Counted from the stretch's first letter, positions 7,851 to 15,852 are shown. The stretch is DNA of 62,604 nucleotides from Nevskia sp. (GCA_016779605.1 JADHNH010000006.1:1-62604), one strand, 5' to 3'. Program-made: numbers and translations. Notes: a model not told the origin generated them from the sequence alone.

Positions 7851-10800
7851 GTGAACAAGACCAACAAGATCTGGCTGGCAGCGTTGCTGGTTTGCGGTGC
7901 AGCCCTGGCAGCGACTTTCAGTTTCAGCTATGTGACAGGATACGGCACTAATGGAATCTCCGCGCTGTTTGCCGGCACGACAAGCAGCGGCCAAAGCTAC
8001 GGCCGCGGCGTCGCCATCAGCATCGGCGACAGCAACCAGAAGGCCTACTCGCTGGTAACAGCGGGTCCCGATAACGGGAGCGGGTACAACGGCCCCTTCT
8101 ACATCGCGCGCCGCCTCAGCACGGGTGCGATCGACACGACCTTTGGCAATAACGGTTACGTCAGCGCGTTCAACCAAAGCGCCAACACGAACTACTTTTT
8201 CGACCGGATGTGCGTCGACCCAGGTACCGGCAACATGGTTCTGGTTGGAAACGCAAACATTAGTGTCCCCGGTAACGTTTCCACAAATGTGGGCGTGGTT
8301 GAACGTCTGTTGCCGCCGGCGGCCGGATCGGGCACCGCCAGCTTGGATACCACCTTCAACCCAAGCGGAGCGGGCAGCGGCACGGCCGGCGTGGTCTTTA
8401 TCACGTCGGCCGCCAACGGCAATAACAGCCCACATCCGCACTCGTGCGTAGTCTCCAACAAGGGTGCTGGCAACAGCGGCTCGATCATCGTGGCGGGTGA
8501 CGACGATGTTTACCCGCCGTGCACAAACAACTGCGGCGGCAATACGCCAACGTCGGGACTGTTGATGGTCGCCAAGCTCAAAAGCAACGGCAGCATGGAC
8601 GGGAACTTCGGCGCCGGCGGCGTCCTCGAAGTTCCGGTGAGCGACAACACCGGTGCGGTGATTCCAGAAGTATCTGAAATCACCGGCAACGGCAACGAGT
8701 CCAATTTTCCCGACATCATCGTTAATGGCGATGCCTACCACAGCGCAAGCCCGAACACTACTGAGGCGATGGTGGCGGCCCTGGACCGCTGCACCGGAGT
8801 TCTGGATCCCAACTTCAACACCACCGGATTACTGGTCAACCCCAGCATCAGTGGCGTGACCTATACCACTGTCGGATTGTCGAAAATCGCCGATAGCGCC
8901 GGCACCGCAACCGACCTCTACATCTTCTATCTGAACAATGGCACTTTCGCAGGAAACTTGGTCGATTACCCCATAACCGGAGCAGTGCCGAATCTCGGGC
9001 TGGGCACGTCCCAAACCGGAACGATCACATTCCCGACCGGATTCCGGCCGAAAGGCGGGGCCCTGATCAATTCAAGCGGGCAAGTCGTCGTCAGCGGCGA
9101 TGTGCCGGCCTCCAACCAGGAGGCGCTGACGGAAATTGGAGGCTCGTCCGCCATTGGGTATACGCCCTCGACAACTGCCGAGACGGCCACCTGCTCGGCT
9201 ACGGCGACGCCTACGTTCAGCCCGCCCGCAGGAACATATACGTCGACCCAGAGCGTCACGATCAGCGACACCACGACGGGTGCCAAAATTTACTACACGA
9301 CCGACGGCAGCACGCCGACGACCTCATCGACCTTGTACAGTGCGGCCATCAGCGTCGCGGCGACGACGACCATCAAGGCCATCGCCGCTGCCGGCGGCTT
9401 CCTGAACAGCGCCGTAGTATCGGCGGCGTACACGATCCATCCGCCTGCGGCCACGCCAACGTTCAGCCCGGCGCCCGGCACCTACACTGCGGCGCAGAAC
9501 GTGACCCTGAGCGACACCTCGGCCGGCGTCACCATCTACTACACCACCGACGGCACCACGCCGACGACAGGTTCTTCCGTCTATTCCACGCCGATTAAGG
9601 TGGCGACCACCACCACGATCAAGGCGATCGCCTCCGGCGGCAACTTCTCCGCCAGCGCGGTCGCCTCGGGCACGTTCACGATCAACCTGCCGGCGGCGGC
9701 GACGCCAGCTTTCAGTCCAGCGCCGGGCACATATAACGCGGCGCAGAACGTGACCATCAGCGACACCTCGGCAGGCGTCAAGATCTACTACACCACCGAC
9801 GGCAGCACGCCGACCACGAGTTCGGCCGTCTACGGCGGGCCGATCAACGTGCCGACCACCACGACAATCAAGGCCATTGCCTCAGGCGGCAACTTCTCGG
9901 CTAGCGCGATGGCTTCGGGCACCTACACGATCAACCTGCCGGCGGCGGCCACGCCGGCGTTTAGCCCGGCGCCCGGCACCTACACCGCAGCGCAGAGCGT
10001 GACCCTCAGCGACAGCTCCGCCGGCGTCACCATCTACTACACGACCGACGGCAGCACGCCGACCATCGGCTCGGCCAAGTACACCGCGCCGATCGCCGTA
10101 TCGGCCACCACCACGATCAAGGCGATCGCCGCGGGGGGCAACTTCTCCGCCAGCCCGGTGGCTTCGGCAACCTATACCATCCACCTGCCCGCGGCCACGC
10201 CGACGTTCAGCCCGGCAGGCGGCGCCTATACCACGGTGCAGAGCGTCGCGATCAGCGACACGTCGGCCGGCGTGACGATCTACTACACCACCGACGGCAG
10301 CACGCCGACCACCGGTTCGGCCGTGTACTCGGCGCCGATCAGCGTGACGACGACGACGACGATCAAAGCGATCGCCTCAGGGGGGAACTTCTCCACCAGT
10401 CCGGTCGCGTCGGCCACCTACACGATCACGCTGCCGGCGGCGACGCCGACCTTTAGCCCGGCAGCCGGCACTTACACCGCGGCGCAGGACGTGACGATCA
10501 GCGACACGACTCCGGGGGCGACGATCTACTACACCACCGACGGCAGCACGCCGACGACGGGATCGACGGTGTATTCGGGGACTGCAATCAACGTGGCAGC
10601 TACCGCGACGATCAAGGCCATCGCCACCGCCGGCGGCTTTTCGGTCAGCAGCGTCGGGTCCGCGACGTACACCATCCACCTGCCGGCGGCGACGCCCAGC
10701 TTCGCGCCGGCCGGCGGCACCTATACCTCGGCCCAGAGCGTGACGATCACTGACGCCAACGCCGGCGTGACGATCTACTACACCATCGACGGCTCCACGC

Positions 10801-11261
10801 CGACGACCGGCTCAACGCCTTATACCGGACCGATCAGCGTGAACGCCACCACCACGATCAAGGCGCTTGCCTCCGGCGGCAATTTTTCGGACAGCCCGGT
10901 GGCGTCAGCCACCTACACGATACAGATCGCCGCCGAGCCCACGTTCAGCCCGGCCGGCGGCAACTACACCTCTGCGCAAAGCGTGACGATCAGCGACGCG
11001 ACCGCCGGCGCGACGATCTACTACACCACCGACGGCTCCACGCCGACCATCGCCTCGGCGGTCTATTCCACGCCGATCAGCGTTTCCGCCACCACCACGA
11101 TCAAGGCGATTGCCGTGCTTGAAGGCTACGGCACCAGCCCGGTGGCGTCGGCAACCTATACGATCGGGTCGCCGTCTTCCGGCGGCGGCAGCTTCGGCCC
11201 GGCCGCCCTGGGCGGGCTGGCCGCGCTTGCCGCGCTGCGACGCCGGCGGCGCAAGTCCTAG
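7851..11261 (+). CDS. Large secreted repeat protein: delta-60 region, eight chitobiase-type C-terminal repeats, GlyGly-CTERM-like tail
   Basis: This 1136-residue exported protein begins at GTG 7851 (GGGAG upstream) with a signal peptide (KTNKIWLAALLVCGAALAAT). Residues about 25-440 hold beta-propeller-like delta-60 repeats (for example DTTFGNNGYVS and SMDGNFGAGGVL). Residues 452-1104 are eight repeats of about 82 residues, each starting with a TPTFSPA-G-Y-aQsVtisD pattern followed by IYYTTDGSTPTTGS and TIKAIA. These are CHB_HEX_C-type domains, usually carbohydrate or surface modules. The end, SSGGGSFGPAALGGLAALAA followed by LRRRRRKS, has the Gly/Ser, hydrophobic and basic parts of a GlyGly-CTERM/rhombosortase or MYXO-CTERM signal, implying surface sorting. 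The substrate is unknown. The repeats are recent enough to remain very similar in DNA. Confidence 0.85.
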   Translation: MNKTNKIWLAALLVCGAALAATFSFSYVTGYGTNGISALFAGTTSSGQSYGRGVAISIGDSNQKAYSLVTAGPDNGSGYNGPFYIARRLSTGAIDTTFGNNGYVSAFNQSANTNYFFDRMCVDPGTGNMVLVGNANISVPGNVSTNVGVVERLLPPAAGSGTASLDTTFNPSGAGSGTAGVVFITSAANGNNSPHPHSCVVSNKGAGNSGSIIVAGDDDVYPPCTNNCGGNTPTSGLLMVAKLKSNGSMDGNFGAGGVLEVPVSDNTGAVIPEVSEITGNGNESNFPDIIVNGDAYHSASPNTTEAMVAALDRCTGVLDPNFNTTGLLVNPSISGVTYTTVGLSKIADSAGTATDLYIFYLNNGTFAGNLVDYPITGAVPNLGLGTSQTGTITFPTGFRPKGGALINSSGQVVVSGDVPASNQEALTEIGGSSAIGYTPSTTAETATCSATATPTFSPPAGTYTSTQSVTISDTTTGAKIYYTTDGSTPTTSSTLYSAAISVAATTTIKAIAAAGGFLNSAVVSAAYTIHPPAATPTFSPAPGTYTAAQNVTLSDTSAGVTIYYTTDGTTPTTGSSVYSTPIKVATTTTIKAIASGGNFSASAVASGTFTINLPAAATPAFSPAPGTYNAAQNVTISDTSAGVKIYYTTDGSTPTTSSAVYGGPINVPTTTTIKAIASGGNFSASAMASGTYTINLPAAATPAFSPAPGTYTAAQSVTLSDSSAGVTIYYTTDGSTPTIGSAKYTAPIAVSATTTIKAIAAGGNFSASPVASATYTIHLPAATPTFSPAGGAYTTVQSVAISDTSAGVTIYYTTDGSTPTTGSAVYSAPISVTTTTTIKAIASGGNFSTSPVASATYTITLPAATPTFSPAAGTYTAAQDVTISDTTPGATIYYTTDGSTPTTGSTVYSGTAINVAATATIKAIATAGGFSVSSVGSATYTIHLPAATPSFAPAGGTYTSAQSVTITDANAGVTIYYTIDGSTPTTGSTPYTGPISVNATTTIKALASGGNFSDSPVASATYTIQIAAEPTFSPAGGNYTSAQSVTISDATAGATIYYTTDGSTPTIASAVYSTPISVSATTTIKAIAVLEGYGTSPVASATYTIGSPSSGGGSFGPAALGGLAALAALRRRRRKS
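9204..11163 (+). repeat. Eight tandem ~246-bp coding repeats
   Basis: The repeats lie within the large secreted protein and each encodes one chitobiase-type module. The first begins at 9204 and the second at 9450 (246 bp apart); later units vary by one or two codons. Blocks such as the TIYYTTDGSTPT codons are almost unchanged between units, so the array is prone to unequal recombination and to assembly errors. Copy number in other isolates may differ. Confidence 0.9.
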
Positions 11262-11279
11262 GTGGTAGCATGGCAATAG

Positions 11280-11308
11280 CCGGCGCGCTTGCATTCCAAG
11301 CGCGCCGG
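11280..11308 (+). terminator. Strong hairpin after the secreted repeat protein
   Basis: A perfect 11-bp stem (CCGGCGCGCTT / AAGCGCGCCGG) with a 7-nt loop begins 18 bp after the stop codon. It lacks a clear T-run, so termination may be weak or may need Rho. Its position suggests 3'-end formation for the upstream gene. Confidence 0.55.
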
Positions 11309-11352
11309 ATAGAAGTCTGGGAACTGGAACCAGGCGGGTCGGAAGATAGGGC

Positions 11353-11580
11353 GGTGCTGGAATTCTCGCCGCGCCCGGCGAACCAGATCTGCTGTCCTTC
11401 GCGGCAATCACCGACGACCCCCCTCCCGAGGTCGCCGCGGCAGGCCATGATCGCTGCATCGTCCCGATCAAGCCCGAAAACATTGAGGCCTGGCTGAACC
11501 CTGGCGGCGACCTCGCCCGCTGCTACGCCATCCTGGACGATCGCGATCGCCCGTACTACGAGCATCGGTTGGCGGCGTAG
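11353..11580 (+). pseudogene. 3' fragment of a SRAP (YedK/HMCES-type) peptidase gene
   Basis: One frame bounded by an in-frame TAG upstream and ending at TAG 11578 reads LLSFAAITDDPPPEVAAAGH, then DRCIVPIKPENIEAWLNP and ends DDRDRPYYEHRLAA. This is the C-terminal part of SOS-response-associated peptidases, which normally show LsFAilT.-AP, a H-RMPvIL strand and a final aWL region. SRAP proteins shield abasic sites through a Cys2 that would be at the missing N terminus. There is no start codon and no 5' two thirds, so this is a remnant. In place of H-RMPVIL the copy has HDRCIVPI, showing further drift. Confidence 0.6.
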
Positions 11581-11589
11581 CAGCTTTGC

Positions 11590-11618
11590 TTGACACCGAA
11601 TTGTTGGGGGCGTAGCTT
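11590..11618 (+). promoter_or_regulatory. Sigma-70-like promoter with consensus -35
   Basis: TTGACA at 11590-11595 is a perfect -35 hexamer. After exactly 17 bp comes TAGCTT (11613-11618), a partial -10 match. Transcription would start near 11625. The next feature downstream is a hairpin-plus-T-run terminator at 11822, with no convincing gene in between. Confidence 0.45.
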
Positions 11619-11624
11619 GGTTTC

Positions 11625-11853
11625 TGTCGAGTCGGGCAGTGCCGGCATGAACAGCCAGCCAGCGACCCTAGCGGTGAGCGACGAGCGGCGAAAGTCTTTA
11701 CGAGACAAAGCCCAGAGTCCAGAACCCAAGCGTCCAGCGCAAATGTTCCTGCCCGAACTCGGCACTTGCGACGCTTTAGCGTCGGAGTCGAGTCGAGTCG
11801 AGGCAAGGCAAGGGCGACATCGAGGGCCGGAGAAATCCGGCCCTCTTCATTTT
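11625..11853 (+). ncRNA. Candidate small RNA (promoter-to-terminator transcript of ~230 nt)
   Basis: A consensus -35 promoter and an intrinsic terminator bracket about 230 bp in which I see no reading frame with protein-like content and a ribosome site. The interior has short self-complementary elements, for example GACGCT-TTA-GCGTC near 11770 and a triple GTCGA run at 11788-11802. I recognise no known RNA family. The call rests only on the spacing of promoter and terminator. Confidence 0.3.
11822..11853 (+). terminator. Rho-independent terminator
   Basis: A perfect 9-bp stem (GAGGGCCGG / CCGGCCCTC) with a 6-nt loop AGAAAT is followed by TTCATTTT. It is well formed for the plus strand and ends the candidate small transcript that starts near 11625. 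Confidence 0.7.
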
Positions 11854-11949
11854 GCGAAGCCGCCAACGAACCTTGCTGGGATCGGGCCAACCCGCATAGG
11901 CTGTCCAAACCGGGAAGGGAGTGGGCACTTCCGCACCTGGTGTGCCTCC

Positions 11950-12225
11950 ATGCAGATCGATTCCAAGACCGGTAAGCGCCGGCTGACCCGACCGAACCCC
12001 TTCATTGAACTTAACGACTTCGACCTTGCGAATGCTGCCGCGAAGCTGGTGGGCGAACTTTTGATGGCGACCAAGCGCACACCGACCGAACGTCTAAACC
12101 TGACCGAACGCACGGCCTACATGTTGATCGCATGCGGCACCCGCCTGCACCAGCGCCGCTCAGAGACACGAACGCCGGTCGCGTGCCCGCCGGGCAATGG
12201 CGCGCCGAGCCGGGAGCATCGATGA
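11950..12225 (+). CDS. Small hypothetical protein
   Basis: This is a 91-residue product starting MQIDSKTGKRRLTRPNPFIE. The middle part (NDFDLANAAAKLVGELLMAT, then RLNLTERTAYMLIACGTRLH) is helical and protein-like; the last 20 residues are proline-rich and less convincing. No family is recognised. The ATG of the next frame overlaps its stop (ATGA at 12222-12225), which supports translation of both, although the downstream frame is decayed. It lies at the right end of the island, where other genes are degraded. Confidence 0.45.
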   Translation: MQIDSKTGKRRLTRPNPFIELNDFDLANAAAKLVGELLMATKRTPTERLNLTERTAYMLIACGTRLHQRRSETRTPVACPPGNGAPSREHR

Positions 12226-12612
12226 GGCAAATTTTAATGATGGCCGCGGTAGCCGCTGTTGTCGCGTCTGGCGAGGCGCGGGCGGGTGGCAGGCATTTGC
12301 CCCTCACCGCAGACGGTGGTAGCGCGCAGACGCTCGCGCAGTGCCTGCCAGAGGGGGATGCCAGGCAGGCCGACTTGCGCGCCCTGAACCTGCTAAAGCG
12401 GCGCATGTCGGTGCCGACAACCGCCGACATCGACTAGCGGGTCACGCTGCATCCCCGGCAACGACAGCAACCGGTGGAACGAATCCCGCGCGGCGACCGT
12501 CGAGGGTTACGTGGCCGACCTGATTGTTCGCGGCATCGAGTCGGTGCCGGACACTGCTCACCCTAGCCACTATCGTGGCCGCTGGCGCTACGCAGGCGCG
12601 TGGCAAGCATGA
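12222..12612 (+). pseudogene. Decayed small secreted protein gene
   Basis: ATG 12222 has a good ribosome site (GGGAG, 6 bp) and opens a signal peptide (MRQILMMAAVAAVVASGEAR). The frame continues for 71 codons to DID and a TAG at 12435. Reading past the stop gives RVTLHP, and a +1 shift then continues into PGNDSNRWNESRAATVEGYV and ADLIVRGIES before similarity-like content fades by 12612. The pattern (a VTL strand, PGxDxNRW, then a GYV...GGIES strand) looks like one beta-barrel domain broken by a stop and at least one frameshift. I recall uncharacterised secreted proteins with this layout but cannot name a family. Confidence 0.5.
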
Positions 12613-12704
12613 AGGCGCCCCGTAGCACCCGGACAGTTTGCCGTTACGGTCCCTTGGTCATTTATGTTGACCATGATTGTTGCCCTGTCTGTAGCCCTCA
12701 ATGC

Positions 12705-12728
12705 AAAACGCCACCGTGTTAGGTGGCG
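12705..12728 (-). terminator. Terminator downstream of tRNA-Pro
   Basis: On the reverse strand CGCCACC-TAACAC-GGTGGCG is followed by TTTT. It lies 28 bp beyond the 3' end of the tRNA gene and would end its transcript. It is inside the island, because the attachment core ends at 12756, so the element supplies a terminator to the gene it interrupts. Confidence 0.65.
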
Positions 12729-12755
12729 TGTGTGCGCGTAAGTCATTGACTTTAT

Positions 12756-12808
12756 TGGTCGGGGCGACAGGATTCGAACCTGCGACCTCTTGCTCCCGAA
12801 GCAAGCGC
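12756..12808 (-). repeat. Right attachment site within tRNA-Pro
   Basis: This 53-bp segment is identical to 1297-1349. Recombination between the two would release a circle of 11,459 bp and leave one intact tRNA-Pro gene. The core covers the anticodon arm through CCA, as is usual for P4-type integrases. Confidence 0.85.
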
Positions 12809-12832
12809 TCTACCAAGCTGAGCTACGCCCCG
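12756..12832 (-). tRNA. tRNA-Pro (anticodon CGG), island integration target
   Basis: The reverse strand gives a complete 77-nt cloverleaf. The acceptor stem begins CGGGGCG and pairs with CGCCCCG before ACCA. The D arm has AGCTCAGCTTGGTAGAGCG, the anticodon loop is TTCGGGA on a CTTGC/GCAAG stem, and the T arm contains GGTTCGAATCC. CCA is encoded. The 3' half (12756-12808) is duplicated at 1297-1349. The island integrated so that the functional gene is kept at this right junction, with its 5' half still attached to the original chromosomal flank by ispB. Confidence 0.96.
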
Positions 12833-12869
12833 CGCGATGTGCCGCGCAATCCCCAGAAGCGGATCGTTT

Positions 12870-13919
12870 TCAGCTCAGGCGGCTGGTGGCGAACCGGGTC
12901 AGGTCCAGCAGCGACTGTTTGTACGGCGACTCGGGTAGTCCGCCCAGCGCTGCCACCGCCGACCGTGCATAGCGTTCGGCGAGGGCGCGAGTGTACGGGA
13001 TCGCGCCGGAGGCTTCAACGGCCTGCAGCACGTCGCCCAGCCGCTCGATGCGGCCGCGCGCCACCGCCTCGCGCACCAGGGCGGCCTGCTCGGGGGTGCC
13101 GTGGTGGATGGCGTGGATCAGAGGCAGGGTGGGCTTGCCGTCGGCCAGGTCGGTGCCCAGGTTCTTGCCGCTGACTTCGGGGTCGGCGGTGTAGTCCAGC
13201 AGGTCGTCGACGAGCTGGTAGGCCATGCCCAGGCACTGGCCGTAGCGGGCCATCTGCGCCTGCAGCTCGGCGCCGCCATCCGCGCAGATCGCGCCCACCG
13301 CGCCGGCGGCCTGGAACAGGCGCGCGGTCTTGAGCTCGATCACGCGCAGGTAGCGCGCCTCGGTGACGTCCGGGTCGTTGCAGTTCATCAGCTGCAGCAC
13401 TTCGCCTTCGGCGATGGCGTTGGTGGCGTCGGCCATCACCTGCATCACCGGCATGCAGTCGGCCTCCACCATGAGCTGGAAGCTGCGCGAATACAGGAAG
13501 TCGCCGGACAGCACCGCGCCGGCGTTGCCCCACACGGCGTTGGCCGTCTGGCGGCCGCGGCGGCGGTCGGAATGGTCCACCACGTCGTCGTGCAGCAGGG
13601 TGGCGGTGTGGATGAACTCGATCACGCAGGCCAGCAGGCACGGCGCCTGGCCGGCGGCGCCCAGGGCGCGCGCCACCAGCAGCAGCAGCGCGGGCCGCAG
13701 CCGCTTGCCGCCGGAGGTGACGATGTAGCGGCTGATCTCGTTGATCAGCACCACTTCCGAGGCCAGCCGCGCGCGGATCAGGCCGCTGACCTGGGCCATG
13801 TCGTCCGCCACCGGGGCGAGCACGGACTTCAGGCTCACCGGCGCGGGCAGGTCAAGCTGCGTTGCAACATTTGTGGTTCGCTGAAGCACGTGATGGGTCA
13901 AAACAGGTTGGACTTGCAA
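12870..13919 (-). CDS. ispB: Octaprenyl diphosphate synthase
   Basis: This trans-prenyltransferase makes the C40 (or similar) side chain of ubiquinone/menaquinone from FPP and IPP. In the 349-residue reading the first Asp-rich motif is DDVVD at 111-115 followed by HSDRRRG, the GGKRLRP motif is at 70-76, and the second Asp-rich motif is DDLLD at 238-242 with GKNLGTDLADGKPTLPL after it. Everything required for activity is present. The annotated start is a TTG without a good ribosome site; alignment with the E. coli protein favours GTG 13838 (SLKSVLAPV), about 27 codons in. It is the first chromosomal gene beyond the island, 37 bp from the tRNA gene and on the same strand. Confidence 0.93.
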   Translation of the reverse strand: MQVQPVLTHHVLQRTTNVATQLDLPAPVSLKSVLAPVADDMAQVSGLIRARLASEVVLINEISRYIVTSGGKRLRPALLLLVARALGAAGQAPCLLACVIEFIHTATLLHDDVVDHSDRRRGRQTANAVWGNAGAVLSGDFLYSRSFQLMVEADCMPVMQVMADATNAIAEGEVLQLMNCNDPDVTEARYLRVIELKTARLFQAAGAVGAICADGGAELQAQMARYGQCLGMAYQLVDDLLDYTADPEVSGKNLGTDLADGKPTLPLIHAIHHGTPEQAALVREAVARGRIERLGDVLQAVEASGAIPYTRALAERYARSAVAALGGLPESPYKQSLLDLTRFATSRLS

Positions 13920-14441
13920 TAGGGGCCGCTAGACCGCGCCGGCATGATCCGCGCGCCAGCCGCCGGGCCCCGGGTTTGGGGCGCCTGCGCAGGGCTGCGC
14001 CGGGCGACTGCCGGCCGCATCCGGAGTCCCGCTCTGCCCCGCGCCGGGCCGAAGCTATACAACATGGCTCGTCTTTGCGGCGGAACCTACCGCCGCGGAA
14101 TCACGGAAGCGCCACGGCAGGCTCACTGGGCGTGCCCGCTCTGCAATCGCCCATCAATCTTCAATCCCGCCGTTCCCCTGCCATGTACGGCCCATTATGC
14201 CCGCCTTTGCCCGCCGGGCAAAACGCCGGGCAGCCGGGCCCGGCCCAAACCGGCCCCGCCGCGGCTGCCGCACCGCCATCGCAGCAGCAGAACGCAGCTC
14301 TGCCCGCCCGATTCCCGCGCCCGCGCAAGCGATAAATGCCAATTTGCCGCCCGGCGGCGACGCAGGCTTCCGGCGGCCTTGACCGCGCGCCCGGCGGGGA
14401 CCACCATGCTGCATTCCGTGCATGGAAAAGGGGGCAGCGCA
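13920..14441. other. Intergenic region between divergent ispB and the DUF1326 gene
   Basis: These 522 bp contain long open frames on both strands, as GC-rich DNA does, but none with family similarity, a ribosome site and plausible composition together. A TATACA near 14056 could be a -10 element but has no good -35. The last 20 bp hold the GGGGG ribosome site of the DUF1326 gene. I see nothing else. Confidence 0.4.
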
Positions 14442-15068
14442 ATGGCGATCCAATGGTCGGCGGCCGGCGAGTACATGGAGGCCTGCAGCTGCGATTTCCT
14501 GTGCCCCTGCATTCCCAAGAACGCCACCACGCCGGCCACCCACGATTTCTGCAAGGTGGCGCTCACGTTCGAGATCGGCAACGGCCAGTTCGGCGACGTC
14601 CCGCTCAAGGGCGTGCGCTTTGCCATGATCGCGCAGTCCAAGGCCATCATGTCGCAGGGCGGCTGGATCGCCGGGCTGGTGATCGATCCCGGCGCGACAG
14701 AGGCGCAGGTGAACGCGGTGGCGGCCATCGCCACCGCCGCCGGCGGCGGCCCGCTGGGGGCGTTCGCGCCGCTGATCAGCGATTTCCGCGGCATCGAGCG
14801 CCTGCCCATCGAATTCCAAGTGGACGGCCACCGCCGCAGCGTGCGGATTCCCGGCGTGCTGGAGCAGAGCATCGAGGGCGTGGCCAGCCACACCGTGCCC
14901 GGCGAGTGCGTGGTGATCGACAATGCCAGCCACCCGGTCAACAAGCGCCTGAACCTCGCCACCGCCCTGAAAAGTGTCATCCGCTGCTTCGGCATCGAAT
15001 GGACCGCCGCGCCGGATCGCACCAACGGCCATTTCGCGCCGTTCAACTGGCATGGCCGCGCCGCCTGA
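14442..15068 (+). CDS. DUF1326 domain protein
   Basis: This 208-residue protein of the DUF1326 family starts at ATG 14442 with GGGGG seven bases upstream. The N terminus SAAGEYMEACSCDFLCPCIP has the four clustered cysteines (CSCDFLCPC) conserved in the family, a likely metal-binding site. The body is a beta-rich domain with IEFQVDGHRRSVRIPG and GVASHTVPGECVVI segments. DUF1326 proteins almost always neighbour DUF2182 membrane proteins, as here: the next gene overlaps this one by 17 bp. The function is not established; a role in metal handling is suggested by the cysteines. Confidence 0.85.
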   Translation: MAIQWSAAGEYMEACSCDFLCPCIPKNATTPATHDFCKVALTFEIGNGQFGDVPLKGVRFAMIAQSKAIMSQGGWIAGLVIDPGATEAQVNAVAAIATAAGGGPLGAFAPLISDFRGIERLPIEFQVDGHRRSVRIPGVLEQSIEGVASHTVPGECVVIDNASHPVNKRLNLATALKSVIRCFGIEWTAAPDRTNGHFAPFNWHGRAA

Positions 15069-15852
15069 AGGCGGCGCGGCGCCCGCGCAAGCGGCCTATC
15101 GCTTCGTCGTCTTCGCCAGCCTGGCGGTGGTGGCGGTCGCCGCCTGGGCGTTCCTGGTGCGCGGCGCCGCCGTGATGGAGCAGATGCACGGCGGCCCGCT
15201 GCTGCTCCGACTGGCGACGGCGATGATGGCGCCGGGCCAGGCCGGGCCTTACCTGGCCGCGACCGCCGTGATGTGGAGCGCGATGGTGCTGGCCATGATG
15301 ATCCCGGCCGTCACGCCGGCGGTGCAGGTGTTCCTCAAGCTGGACCGCGGCCGCGCCGGCGCTGGGCGCGCGGCCGATGGCCTGGCGTTCGCCGGCGGCT
15401 ACCTGCTGGTCTGGCTCGCCTTCGGCGTCGCCGGGAGCGTGCTGCAGTGGGGGCTTCACCGCGCCGCACTGCTCGGTACCGGCCGCCTGTCGCTCGGCCC
15501 GGCCGCGGCCGGCGGCGTCCTGGTCGGTGCGGGCCTCTACCAGCTGAGCCCGCTCAAGGAAACCTGCCTGCGCCACTGCCAGTCGCCGCTGGGCTTCCTG
15601 CTCGGCCACTGGCGCGCAGGCGCAGCCGGCGCGCTGCGCATGGGCAGCCTGCACGGCGCGTATTGCCTGGGCTGCTGCTGGGCGCTGATGCTGGTGATGT
15701 TCGCCGGCGGGGTCATGAGCGTGGCCACCATGGCGCTGCTCAGCGCGTTCATCCTGGCCGAGCGGCTGCTGCCGCCGGGCGCCTGGAGCGCCTGGCTGCC
15801 CGGATGGCTGCTGGTCGCCTGGGGCGGCGCGATGCTGGTCGGAGCCCGTTGA
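15052..15852 (+). CDS. DUF2182 integral membrane protein
   Basis: This 266-residue polytopic membrane protein is the standard partner of DUF1326. About seven hydrophobic helices are visible, starting at YRFVVFASLAVVAVAAWAFL. Family hallmarks include MVLAMMIPAVTPAV in the third helix, LYQLSPLKETCLRHC in the middle and GAYCLGCCWALMLVMFAGG in a late helix, with Cys and Met residues that could bind a metal. The start at 15052 lies inside the end of the DUF1326 gene, so the two are co-translated. DUF2182 proteins are described as predicted metal-binding membrane proteins; transport or delivery of a metal by the pair is inference. Confidence 0.87.
   Translation: MAAPPEGGAAPAQAAYRFVVFASLAVVAVAAWAFLVRGAAVMEQMHGGPLLLRLATAMMAPGQAGPYLAATAVMWSAMVLAMMIPAVTPAVQVFLKLDRGRAGAGRAADGLAFAGGYLLVWLAFGVAGSVLQWGLHRAALLGTGRLSLGPAAAGGVLVGAGLYQLSPLKETCLRHCQSPLGFLLGHWRAGAAGALRMGSLHGAYCLGCCWALMLVMFAGGVMSVATMALLSAFILAERLLPPGAWSAWLPGWLLVAWGGAMLVGAR

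Noticed and set aside
9204-11163. Regular ~246-bp repeats that could suggest a CRISPR array or satellite DNA
   Set aside because: The unit is far too long for CRISPR, has no unique spacers, and encodes in-frame protein modules.
12701-13174. Plus-strand frame containing LVGATGFEPATSCSRSK
   Set aside because: It is the antisense reading of tRNA-Pro followed by the reverse of ispB, a classic false gene.
14195-15053. Long reverse-strand frames opposite the DUF1326 gene
   Set aside because: The plus-strand gene has conserved cysteines, a ribosome site and an overlapping partner; the reverse frames have none.
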